Below, in pieces: positions 9,364 through 15,093 of a stretch of DNA of 49,498 nucleotides. Location of the stretch: assembly GCF_018596315.1 (NCBI RefSeq), contig NZ_JAHEAG010000041.1, positions 1 through 49,498 on the forward strand, in the 5' to 3' direction. The notes under the pieces were generated by a model that ran no database searches, was not told the DNA's origin, and saw only the letters and a program-made list of their open reading frames with translations. The position numbers and the translations under genes are program-made. The first letter of the stretch is position 1. Every line of letters starts with the position of its first letter. Origin of the DNA: Bradyrhizobium sp. SRL28 (GTDB lineage: Bacteria; Pseudomonadota; Alphaproteobacteria; Rhizobiales; Xanthobacteraceae).

Positions 9364-9627
9364 TTAGCACCAACCCTTTTTCCAATGACCTGGCGGACAG
9401 TGGTGACCTCTCCACCCGACCTTCCGACCACGGCTCCAGCCCCAATGACGATGGCCGTGACCTCGTCCCCAACCATGACCACGACCATGGCCGTGCCCGC
9501 CCTTCACTTCGATCAGGTCCGACCCGCTGATCACTTGCGAACCAACTGGCGCAATAGGCAGAGCGTGTGTGGGCAGAGCGAATACCGTCGAGAGGGATAC
9601 CGTCGCGATAAGCAGGATTGTTCTCAT
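9364..9627 (-). CDS. Small secreted glycine/histidine-rich protein
   Basis: An 87-residue protein with a signal peptide (MRTILLIATVSLSTVFALP, cleavage near THA) and a short GHGRGHGWGRGHGHRHWGW-like core, ending in CPPGHWKKGWC. The His/Gly/Trp composition could bind metal, but that is inference. ATG 9627 is chosen because GCGAGGTTCAC precedes it. An upstream sequence GGAAC-N16-AGTT (9680 to 9656, minus strand) resembles an extracytoplasmic-sigma (EcfG) promoter. The frame stays open for 65 codons upstream, but that part is antisense to a SnoaL-like remnant and not coding. Confidence 0.65.
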   Translation of the reverse strand: MRTILLIATVSLSTVFALPTHALPIAPVGSQVISGSDLIEVKGGHGHGRGHGWGRGHGHRHWGWSRGRKVGWRGHHCPPGHWKKGWC

Positions 9628-9655
9628 GTGAACCTCGCAGAGCCGGGGTGGGTCT

Positions 9656-9680
9656 AACTGGGAAAAAGCGGCAATGTTCC
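9656..9680 (-). promoter_or_regulatory. Candidate EcfG-type promoter
   Basis: GGAAC followed after 16 bases by AGTT, about 30 bases upstream of the 87-residue secreted protein. Rhizobial general-stress sigma factors (EcfG) use GGAAC-N16/17-CGTT, so this is a 3-of-4 match in the -10 part. The call rests on sequence only. Confidence 0.3.
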
Positions 9681-9742
9681 GCATTCTTTCGGACCACAGC
9701 GACACCGGCTGATTCAGACCATCGCTCGTTACATCGAGCAGC

Positions 9743-9805
9743 GCCGCCGTCCATCTGCAACTCTTCCAGTTCAAGCGCAGGGCTTTCAACGAACCGATGT
9801 CGCCA
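9743..9805 (-). pseudogene. Fragment of the SnoaL-like gene at 12877-13281
   Basis: Minus-strand translation gives WRHRFVESPALELEELQMDG, nearly identical to WRHRFLQIPALELEELQMDG of the intact SnoaL-like gene 3.3 kb away. Neither end continues the homology, and no start is present. It is a small duplicated piece of coding sequence and marks a rearrangement in this zone. Confidence 0.65.
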
Positions 9806-9849
9806 GATTGTTGTTTTTGCAAGCCAATGAGGCAGTCAGACGGCCCGCC

Positions 9850-9942
9850 TTAGAAGCCGAACCACAGCACACCTATCTCGACGCCAGCTAAGATCAGCGT
9901 CCCAGCAATGCTGAGGATGTAAGTCCAGTCATGCGTCGGCAT
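9850..9942 (-). CDS. 30-residue single-membrane-segment microprotein (MPTHDWTYIL type)
   Basis: MPTHDWTYILSIAGTLILAG followed by VEIGVLWFGF: a short polar start and one hydrophobic segment. GGGGAGAGCC lies upstream of the ATG. The first 11 residues are repeated at the same place in the duplicated block (11856-11888), where they run into an unrelated nuclease fragment. A FixK/FNR-type box is centred 40 bases upstream. Function unknown; conservation of the N-terminus in the duplicate with silent changes supports translation. Confidence 0.5.
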   Translation of the reverse strand: MPTHDWTYILSIAGTLILAGVEIGVLWFGF

Positions 9943-9975
9943 GACCGAAGGCTCTCCCCGCCTCCCTCCCGCTGA

Positions 9976-9989
9976 TTGATCTAGATCAA
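9976..9989. promoter_or_regulatory. FixK2/FNR-type box TTGATCTAGATCAA
   Basis: A perfect 14-bp palindrome fitting TTGA-N6-TCAA. Its centre lies 40 bases from the minus-strand microprotein start (9942) and 78 bases from the plus-strand one (10060), so it could serve either. FNR-class activators usually bind 41.5 bases upstream of the transcript start, which suits the plus-strand gene. Confidence 0.65.
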
Positions 9990-10059
9990 CGGCAGGCAAA
10001 GCGATTGGTAACAAACGGCACATGCGCCGCCGTCATGGGACCGGACCAGGGATCGGTCC

Positions 10060-10143
10060 ATGATCAACGAGGTGCTTTTCCGCGTCGGTGTAATTGTCCT
10101 TGGCTTAGTGCGGGTGCTGACTGTACTCGCCTTGCTCATGTGA
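10060..10143 (+). CDS. 27-residue membrane microprotein (MINEVLF family, copy 1)
   Basis: Reads MINEVLFRVGVIVLGLVRVL then TVLALLM: one hydrophobic helix with a short polar start. Copy 2 (12009-12095) differs by a clean 3-base indel and mostly conservative or silent changes, the pattern expected if the peptide is translated. The MTVQELV gene starts 24 bases downstream, so the two may be co-transcribed. In this copy a basic residue (Arg18) interrupts the helix. No function is known. Confidence 0.55.
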   Translation: MINEVLFRVGVIVLGLVRVLTVLALLM

Positions 10144-10167
10144 CCACCCAAAACCACGGTGGGCGCG

Positions 10168-10356
10168 ATGACGGTCCAAGAGTTGGTGTCCATCCTGCAA
10201 GCGCTTCCTGACCAAGATGCCACCGTCGTCATTGGCCAAAGAGTTGAGAGAGAGACTTGGTTAGTCGTGACTGGAGTGGTCGAACGTCAACCTGTTGGTG
10301 GCCGCAATCCCCGCGATGTGAGCCAATCGTTGACATGGGACGCTGTCTCTGCGTGA
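10168..10356 (+). CDS. MTVQELV small protein, copy 1, with chimeric tail
   Basis: A 62-residue protein: MTVQELVSILQALPDQDATV, then VVIGQ...TWLVVTGVVE. The first ~42 residues match copy 2 (12120-12302), a compact alpha/beta orphan domain with a leading helix. After VVE the tail is unlike copy 2 and is antisense to the end of the convergent gene 10287-10487, so the true C-terminus has been replaced. The ATG at 10168 follows GGTGGGCGCG. Function unknown. Confidence 0.5.
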   Translation: MTVQELVSILQALPDQDATVVIGQRVERETWLVVTGVVERQPVGGRNPRDVSQSLTWDAVSA

Positions 10357-10487
10357 CGCGCCTTTCTTTCTAGGACATCGCGGTCAGCGCCTGGAGGAAG
10401 CAACTTTGCTGCTTCACGCAAGCGCCTAGCTTCTTCCGCGAGCCGTTCCTCGAGAGGCTGGGTGTGTTTGAAACGACGACGCATCAT
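10287..10487 (-). CDS. 66-residue helical protein (EERLAEEARRLREAA family)
   Basis: MMRRRFKHTQPLEERLAEEA is followed by a long amphipathic helix, then RDVLERKARHAETASHVNDW and a short LTSRGLRPP end. AAGGAGCGCGAC precedes the ATG. This is a family I associate with Bradyrhizobium genomes; a frameshifted relative ending AAHISEWLSSPGLQPP lies at 46571-46731. Probably cytosolic and helical; function unknown. Its 3' end overlaps the tail of the preceding convergent gene by 70 bases. Confidence 0.65.
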   Translation of the reverse strand: MMRRRFKHTQPLEERLAEEARRLREAAKLLPPGADRDVLERKARHAETASHVNDWLTSRGLRPPTG

Positions 10488-10604
10488 GTCGCGCTCCTTC
10501 TTCGCGCAACCGGCGTTCTCATCACCGATAAATGCCACGGACCGAGCGGTGATACATAGAAACGTTCGGAGCGGCCAAAGGTTGCTGACAAGGTTCCTGC
10601 CGGA

Positions 10605-10772
10605 TCAAGACCGATCCCTTCTCCCGTACCCTAGCATCGTCTGATCGACCTCAGACGCTAGCTGCGTCAGATGGGCCGCTAGCCGGTCGAACAGTTCGCG
10701 CTTCTTCGCCAGAGTTTGCTCGCGCTCGGCAACGTCCCTTAGCCTTACTAGATGAGCCAATATGTCCTGCAT
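10605..10772 (-). CDS. 55-residue helical protein (KRELFDRLAAHL family)
   Basis: MQDILAHLVRLRDVAEREQT then LAKKRELFDRLAAHLTQLAS, ending EVDQTM. It shares the start MQD-L-L and the core KRELFDRLAAHL with 12738-12917 and with the broken copy at 7974. GAGGG lies before the ATG. It is predicted all-helical and soluble. No function is known. Confidence 0.6.
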   Translation of the reverse strand: MQDILAHLVRLRDVAEREQTLAKKRELFDRLAAHLTQLASEVDQTMLGYGRRDRS

Positions 10773-11034
10773 CGCGCCCTCGTTATTTTACTCGTCTTAC
10801 CGCACCCATTTCGCGGCAGCACTAGACTGCTGCGACCCTTATGAACGCGCCGCTGATGCTTTCTTGGGGGCTCGATCAGCGACTGCGGGGAAATGGCTTC
10901 ACTAAAAATGCGAGGCATCCCGCATGAGAGCGCCTATTAGCCGTCGCCTTGAGCGAGTACAACTACGCAAGCGTCCATTTTGGACACCCGCCCCATTGCG
11001 CTGCGCGTCGGACGACGGGACAAGGGAGGGTCGC

Positions 11035-11424
11035 ATGCCTGAGACATACTCGATCATGCACCGTTTGGAGCGACTGGCGTTGGCAAAGGCGTACATCGCG
11101 CTCACCCGTGTGATGGTCGATTCTGTGTTCGGCAAGAAACCTGCCGACCACTCGCTGCTGTTGATCGGCTCGGCAATCATGGTAGGTCACGCAGAAGACA
11201 AACCGATGAGTGCAACTAAGATCGCACAGTACATCGGTCTCCCGCGATCGACTGTAATTCGCAAGCTGAACCAGTTCCTAAAGGCCGGCGTGATCGCTCG
11301 CCACGGCAACGTGTATCTGTTGTCGATAGAACGCGCCCACAATCAGACGAAGTACGTAACCGAAGCGATGCGCATTTTCCGTATTGCAGAGAAAGATTTG
11401 AAAGCCTCCGAACTCGACACTTAG
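11035..11424 (+). CDS. MarR-like winged-helix regulator
   Basis: A 129-residue protein with a helix-turn-helix near residues 60-95: MSATKIAQYIGLPRSTVIRK then LNQFLKAGVIARHGNVYLLS, which is a recognition helix followed by a wing. The layout is that of MarR/IclR-type winged helix proteins, and no ligand domain is added. CAAGGGAGGGTCGC immediately before ATG 11035 fixes the start; the longer upstream frame is unsupported. It is a candidate local regulator of the small genes around it; targets unknown. Confidence 0.72.
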   Translation: MPETYSIMHRLERLALAKAYIALTRVMVDSVFGKKPADHSLLLIGSAIMVGHAEDKPMSATKIAQYIGLPRSTVIRKLNQFLKAGVIARHGNVYLLSIERAHNQTKYVTEAMRIFRIAEKDLKASELDT

Positions 11425-11557
11425 AAAGACGATGGTGTGCCTGTCCCAGTCTCACGGGTTCGCCCACCGATCGTGCCCCCCATCGTGTCCGCCTGGAACC
11501 GGTCGTGTACTACGCCACCAGTTCCGGTGTCCTAGCAGATGCCCCTCACCTCGTGCC

Positions 11558-11848
11558 TCAAGACGATGGTGCCGCAACTGGTTGATGCCGGTAGCCCACC
11601 GGCATTCCAAAACGCTCTCGTAGACCATCGAGATATTCTTGCGTCTCACTGTCTATCGGTGATGGACCGACGATCCAAAGCGCGTAGAAGTCAGGCGAAC
11701 CAGGCCAATACGCGTACTCGAGTAGCTGGCTCAGCGCCTCACGTACGCAATCGCGCGGAGCGAGCGCCGTTTTTATCTCGAATAGCTCATAGGAGTGAGA
11801 GAGGCGCACAATGATATCAGCGCGACGTCCAGAGGACATCATAGCTCC
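11558..11848 (-). pseudogene. 3' part of a PD-(D/E)XK nuclease-like gene
   Basis: About 95 C-terminal residues remain: GRRADIIVRLSHSYELFEIK supplies the D...E-x-K catalytic pattern, followed by CVREALSQLLEYAYWPG and a short RFGMPVGYRH end. At 11848 the reading frame passes without a stop into MPTHDWTYILS of the duplicated microprotein, so the first part of the nuclease is lost and a chimeric frame of 127 codons results. Probably inactive. Confidence 0.6.
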
Positions 11849-11917
11849 CTCGCTGAGAATGTACGTCCAGTCGTGCGTCGGCATGACTGAAGGCTTTCCC
11901 TGCGCCCCGTCCCAAGA

Positions 11918-11931
11918 TTGACCTAGATCAA
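11918..11931. promoter_or_regulatory. FixK2/FNR-type box TTGACCTAGATCAA
   Basis: One change from the perfect palindrome at 9976, still within TTGA-N6-TCAA. Its centre is 84 bases upstream of the microprotein start at 12009. It is retained after duplication although flanking bases have diverged. Confidence 0.6.
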
Positions 11932-12008
11932 CGGAAAGCAAGGCAGGGTCTGCTAGTTTGGCACAGACTGCACGTGCACCCCCGTCACGGCCGGACTAGG
12001 ATCGGTCC

Positions 12009-12095
12009 ATGATCAACGAGGTGCTTTTCCGCGTCGGTGTAGTTGTCCTCGGCTTAGTGCCGGTCGTGCTGGCTGTACTCGCCTTGCTCATGTGA
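12009..12095 (+). CDS. 28-residue membrane microprotein (MINEVLF family, copy 2)
   Basis: MINEVLFRVGVVVLGLVPVV then LAVLALLM: one uninterrupted hydrophobic helix after a short polar start. Compared with copy 1 it has one extra codon (in-frame) and an intact G-L-V-P-V turn. A third, antisense relative with the same E-[VI]-L-F...G-x-[VI]-P-V pattern lies at 12538-12627. It should sit in the inner membrane. Function unknown. Confidence 0.58.
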   Translation: MINEVLFRVGVVVLGLVPVVLAVLALLM

Positions 12096-12119
12096 CCACC
12101 CGAAACCACGGTGGGCGTG

Positions 12120-12302
12120 ATGACGGTCCAAGAGTTGGTGACCATCCTGCAAGCGCTTCCCGACCAAAACGCGAGCGTCGTTGGCGAAGGCGTTGAGCAA
12201 GAGAGTTGGTTATTCGTGTCTGGAGTAGTCGAGCGCCGTATTACGCCGATCAATTCGGATGTGGCTGGTCCGGGCAAAGAACCGGCAGTCGAGATTGTTT
12301 AG
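12120..12302 (+). CDS. MTVQELV small protein, copy 2
   Basis: A 60-residue protein, MTVQELVTILQALPDQNASV, then VGEGVEQESWLFVSGVVERR and a tail ending GPGKEPAVEIV. This is the better-preserved copy; the tail motif recurs as GPGKEPAVEVI at 12491-12526, suggesting the ancestral C-terminus. It starts 24 bases after the microprotein stop and is likely co-transcribed with it. No family with known function is recognised. Confidence 0.58.
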   Translation: MTVQELVTILQALPDQNASVVGEGVEQESWLFVSGVVERRITPINSDVAGPGKEPAVEIV

Positions 12303-12319
12303 ACCGTCAACTGGAGGCC

Positions 12320-12418
12320 TTATTTTATGAGCCACCACATAGCCAGGCCCATAGCGGTGGTGGCGCTTGAAATCAGAAACGCGGTCCCGATTAACTTGAC
12401 CCATTCCCAGTAATGCAC
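12320..12418 (-). CDS. 32-residue membrane microprotein (EW type)
   Basis: From a GTG: MHYWEWVKLIGTAFLISSAT then TAMGLAMWWLIK. It has one hydrophobic segment flanked by aromatic residues. The start pattern M-x-x-x-E-W-[VL]-x-[LI]-[IV] also begins the microprotein at 16114-16206. No clear SD is visible, so the call is tentative. Confidence 0.38.
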   Translation of the reverse strand: MHYWEWVKLIGTAFLISSATTAMGLAMWWLIK

Positions 12419-12454
12419 GAGCGCAAGTTCCAGTCGGCCCCATGCCGCGCCGGA

Positions 12455-12526
12455 ATGTTACCGGAAATATTCTCGAGTGCCAGTGCGGTTGGACCGGGCA
12501 AAGAACCGGCAGTCGAGGTCATCTAG
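12455..12526 (+). pseudogene. Remnant tail of a third MTVQELV-type gene
   Basis: Ends GPGKEPAVEVI, matching GPGKEPAVEIV of the gene at 12120-12302 with silent changes at several codons. Upstream of it no MTVQELV domain can be read in this frame, only a short MLPEIFSSASA stretch. It appears to be a leftover 3' end. Confidence 0.4.
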
Positions 12527-12537
12527 GCTGTACGACC

Positions 12538-12627
12538 TCATCGCGAGAAGAGCAGAAACGCGATCACAAGGACCGGGATCGTACCCGCCGCCGCCACTGC
12601 CATAATGAAAAGGATTTCCCGCACCAC
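12538..12627 (-). CDS. 29-residue membrane microprotein (MINEVLF family, diverged)
   Basis: From GTG: MVREILFIMAVAAAGTIPVL then VIAFLLFSR. It aligns without gaps to MINEVLFRVGVVVLGLVPVV: the E-[IV]-L-F start, the glycine and the [IV]-P-V turn coincide, while the rest changes between small hydrophobic residues. It is on the opposite strand from copies 1 and 2. Start choice among tandem GTG codons is uncertain. Confidence 0.42.
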   Translation of the reverse strand: MVREILFIMAVAAAGTIPVLVIAFLLFSR

Positions 12628-12737
12628 CTGCGGAACGGTACACGACGTGTATCGCGCGAGGTATGCTAAATTTTCCCGACAGCCATTCAGCTACACCACC
12701 GTGTCTTCCGGGTGGAACCAATCACGGCTCGCGAAGC

Positions 12738-12917
12738 CTATCGCTTTTTCCCGCTCTCCAGCATTACCTGTTCGACCTCAGACGCCAGCACCGTCAGGTG
12801 TGCCGCCAGCCGGTCGAATAGCTCGCGCTTCTTCGGATCGGTCGCCAAGTTTCGGATTAGTTCGCATTCTGCCGCGTCACGGCGAAGTTTCTCCAACTGG
12901 GCTAACGTGTCCTGCAT
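12738..12917 (-). CDS. 59-residue helical protein (KRELFDRLAAHL family)
   Basis: MQDTLAQLEKLRRDAAECEL then IRNLATDPKKRELFDRLAAH and LTVLASEVEQVMLESGKKR. It is the complete reference copy of this family in the window. GAGAGGAG precedes the ATG. Its start lies inside the 3' end of the SnoaL-like gene (41-base overlap), so the two are likely co-transcribed. All-helical, soluble, function unknown. Confidence 0.66.
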   Translation of the reverse strand: MQDTLAQLEKLRRDAAECELIRNLATDPKKRELFDRLAAHLTVLASEVEQVMLESGKKR

Positions 12918-13281
12918 CTTCGCTTACTCCTCTCGACATGTTCGCAAAGTCGCGGGTCACAGGCCCGCAGCGACAATGAGTGATTAGCCCATCGTCAGCG
13001 ATGTGCAGCAGCGCCTGAACGATCCCGCTGCTGGTCCGGTAGGAGACCACCACGGCTCCGCCGTCCATCTGCAACTCTTCGAGTTCAAGCGCGGGTATTT
13101 GAAGGAAACGGTGTCGCCAGTAGGCCGATATGCCTTCCGCACCCTGGATGATCTTCCGGCCTCCGCAGGCGCACTCGATCACTCCGTCTGCGCTGTACAT
13201 GGCGACAATCTGATCGAGTGAAGCGTCGCGGTAAGCGTCAATCCAATCTACCGCGACGGCCATCGGGTCACAGGGATTCAT
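12877..13281 (-). CDS. SnoaL-like / NTF2-fold protein
   Basis: A 134-residue NTF2-like protein: MAVAVDWIDAYRDASLDQIV then YSADGVIECACGG is the usual helix-strand start, followed by GISAYWRHRF and a beta sheet. Such folds serve as small enzymes or ligand-binding domains (polyketide cyclase-like, dehydratase-like); no catalytic residue set can be assigned. TAGGTAGGG precedes the ATG. A FixK-type box is centred about 102 bases upstream. A fragment of the gene is duplicated at 9743-9805. Confidence 0.72.
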   Translation of the reverse strand: MNPCDPMAVAVDWIDAYRDASLDQIVAMYSADGVIECACGGRKIIQGAEGISAYWRHRFLQIPALELEELQMDGGAVVVSYRTSSGIVQALLHIADDGLITHCRCGPVTRDFANMSRGVSEDAGHVSPVGETSP

Positions 13282-13376
13282 TTGCCCTACCTACTTGCCA
13301 TCAAGGCAAAGGTGGGTCATCCCGGCGATGAAGTACACATGGAAACAAGGCCGCCGATGATGTTGGCTGCGGGTAG

Positions 13377-13390
13377 TTGATTGCTTGCAA
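13377..13390. promoter_or_regulatory. FixK2-type box TTGATTGCTTGCAA
   Basis: Fits the looser FixK2 form TTG(A/C)-N6-(T/G)CAA, with GCAA in the right half as in several known FixK2 sites. It is 102 bases upstream of the SnoaL-like gene, in an AT-rich stretch. It is the weakest of the eight boxes. Confidence 0.45.
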
Positions 13391-13401
13391 CATAACAAAT
13401 G

Positions 13402-13620
13402 TTAGGATTTCGTCAGCAGTCTGTGCGGCGCTAACGTCGTGCTGACGGTCGCGTTAAGTACCTGACTAACGTCAGGCTCTTCGGTGCCGTCAGCGCGAAC
13501 ACATTCGCAAGGCATTCCCGCTCCGCACTGACAACCCAGTTCTGTTGTCCATGCACGGGTCGGATGATTCTCGCACACCCACCCGATGCCGAAACAAACC
13601 TTGCAGTCAGGGTCGATCAT
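13402..13620 (-). CDS. Cysteine-rich small protein (zinc-finger-like)
   Basis: A 72-residue protein starting MIDPDCKVCFGIGWVCENHP and continuing with GCQCGAGMPCECV. Eight cysteines with C-x2-C and C-x-C spacing suggest a small treble-clef or DnaJ-like zinc-binding domain. This is a type common in Bradyrhizobium, with no function assigned. Its ATG overlaps the stop of the upstream gene (ATGA), so it is translationally coupled to it, and no separate SD is needed. Confidence 0.62.
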   Translation of the reverse strand: MIDPDCKVCFGIGWVCENHPTRAWTTELGCQCGAGMPCECVRADGTEEPDVSQVLNATVSTTLAPHRLLTKS

Positions 13621-13826
13621 GGGACGAGTTTGACCGGCTGGTGTCGGTACGCATCGATTGCGCAGTTTGAAAGAACGAGCCTGTGCCGTTCGCCGCACCT
13701 GACCCTTTTGATGATTTCATCGAGCAAGAAATTGGCAGACCAGTTCGGCTCCCCGAGTTCACCAGTTCTCTCAAGGACACTCCAGGCAATCTGGAAGGAC
13801 TGCTCTATCAGTTCGGTGTCGGTCAT
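13617..13826 (-). CDS. 69-residue hypothetical protein
   Basis: MTDTELIEQSFQIAWSVLER, then NWSANFLLDEIIKRV and GERHRLVLSNCAIDAYR. It is helical, with the ending pattern G-x-R-[NH]-R-x-x-L-[SA]-N-x-A-I common to a small orphan family of this group. It is the first gene of an ATGA-coupled pair with the cysteine-rich gene. The start is chosen by similarity of the N-terminus, not by an SD; 40 upstream in-frame codons look non-coding. Confidence 0.55.
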   Translation of the reverse strand: MTDTELIEQSFQIAWSVLERTGELGEPNWSANFLLDEIIKRVRCGERHRLVLSNCAIDAYRHQPVKLVP

Positions 13827-14120
13827 GCGGGGAGAACGGCTCCGCAGTTGCCATGTTCCTAGAGCGAGGGGCGACCAGACAAGGAAGTTGATCCGCGTGT
13901 CGATGACGAAAGCACGAACTGGGATAACGAAAAACCCGACACGCAATGTCGGGCTGATCGCAAATATACTTCTAGGATCTATAATGCGGATAGTAGATCA
14001 GCATCCGCCCGCGCCGTCTGCGCACAAAGTAACAGAGGAACAAAATGGTTGGACCGGCACATCTCGGGTGGCCAGTGAACCAAGTTCGTCCTTCCGAATT
14101 GACGTGAATTGGAGGTGCGC

Positions 14121-14468
14121 ATGTCGAACTTCGTGACCCTGTTGGTCGAGGACGATGTGTTTCAGCGCGAGGTACTGGCCGACGTACTGAAGGATGAAGG
14201 GTTCGAGGTGATCGAATGCACGACCGCCGAATCTGCCGAACTGATCATCGCGTCAACTGGAACCGAATTGCAGGCGCTGATCACTGACCACAACCTAGCG
14301 GGCAAGATGTCAGGGGCTGAACTTGCCCACTACGCCCGCCGCCGACACCCGCATATGAACATTGTCATCATGTCCGGCAAAGACGTGGATGATCCTATGC
14401 CGGTCGGTACAGCGTTCTTGCGAAAGCCTTTTCCTCCCGAGCGGCTGCTCGATATGGTTCGTGAGTAA
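14121..14468 (+). CDS. Single-domain response regulator receiver
   Basis: A 115-residue CheY-like receiver. Acidic pocket E10-D11-D12, phosphoacceptor D56 (LITDHNL), S/T position in IVIMSG and conserved K102 (FLRKPF). No output domain is attached, so it works as a phosphorelay or protein-interaction partner. GGAGGTGCGC precedes ATG 14121. No sensor kinase is in the window; a second stand-alone receiver occurs at 24145. Confidence 0.88.
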   Translation: MSNFVTLLVEDDVFQREVLADVLKDEGFEVIECTTAESAELIIASTGTELQALITDHNLAGKMSGAELAHYARRRHPHMNIVIMSGKDVDDPMPVGTAFLRKPFPPERLLDMVRE

Positions 14469-14579
14469 CACAAAGCGTGGGGGCCTCGCTCCATGGATCG
14501 CGAGCATACCCCACGCATTCAGTCACACCGCCAATTCCTTGCGGACGGCGGCGGTGGGCGGACAGTCCACTAGCCGAGC

Positions 14580-14657
14580 CTATCTCTCCCGAGAAAGCCG
14601 CTTGAAGGAACTGGCCCGAGGCAGACCTTCCGCCTGATATCGCGGTATTCCACGTCG
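14580..14657 (-). pseudogene. 3' remnant of a third DNA ligase copy
   Basis: Minus-strand reading gives DVEYRDI, then after a frameshift AEGLPRASSFKRLSRER and a stop, matching the end of both full ligases (DVEYRDITAEGLLRASSFKG). Only about 24 codons remain; the upstream part is replaced by the terminator at 14659. It sits about 440 bases from the intact ligase at 15094. Confidence 0.7.
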
Positions 14658-14658
14658 C

Positions 14659-14686
14659 AAAAAAAGCCCCGGCACAGGACCGGGGC
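14659..14686 (-). terminator. Rho-independent terminator
   Basis: A 7-bp GC stem (GCCCCGG / CCGGGGC) with a 7-base loop, followed on the minus strand by seven T residues. It ends the transcript of the small gene at 14723-14908. Confidence 0.8.
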
Positions 14687-14722
14687 CAAGTCTGGGAGGA
14701 ACAGGGAGGAAGCGCGAGAACT

Positions 14723-14908
14723 TCAGATGGCGTCCCACTGCTCAACCGGTAGCTGAGCCTTGTGGGTTGCCATCATTTCGGTGGGGTTGAATGACGATGA
14801 CGCAGTGGTCGCCTGCAATGGCGTAACAGCTTGCGACCACGCAATTAACGCTGCAACAGCAAGCCCGATTCCGATGGTGCCTGTTGAGAAGAAAAGCTGC
14901 TTGCGCAT
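14723..14908 (-). CDS. Small exported hypothetical protein
   Basis: A 61-residue protein. MRKQLFFSTGTIGIGLAVAA forms a hydrophobic signal or anchor, followed by a short polar region ending PTEMM...LPVEQWDAI. AAGGATGCAGTC precedes ATG 14908 and a strong terminator follows the gene, so it is a discrete transcription unit. Short anchored orphans with such a tail are frequent in Bradyrhizobium; function unknown. Confidence 0.6.
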   Translation of the reverse strand: MRKQLFFSTGTIGIGLAVAALIAWSQAVTPLQATTASSSFNPTEMMATHKAQLPVEQWDAI

Positions 14909-15093
14909 GACTGCATCCTTCGTGTTCGTGAATGCAGCGATCATGGACCAGCCGTGTTTCAGGATTTTGCCGTTGCCTTGATAAGTGGTGTCGTGCAGAT
15001 TTCGCTTGTTTCGTCGGAACCGGGAATGTCGGCGCAGGTTTCGCGAGAAGCTGCGAATGAAACAGCTTCACCGATTTGTGACGATTTTGCCGC

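Larger units (their letters stand above)
9910..10287. repeat. Duplicated divergent block, copy 1
   Basis: About 380 bases match 11849-12233 at high identity. The unit holds the start of the MPTHDWTYIL microprotein (minus), a FixK-type box, the MINEVLF microprotein (plus) and the MTVQELV protein (plus). Homology stops abruptly at 10287, exactly where the convergent gene 10287-10487 ends. Confidence 0.75.
11849..12233. repeat. Duplicated divergent block, copy 2
   Basis: Second copy of the unit at 9910-10287. Its left edge truncates the MPTHDWTYIL microprotein after 11 codons, where the nuclease fragment begins. The FixK-type box, MINEVLF microprotein and MTVQELV gene are all present. Confidence 0.75.
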
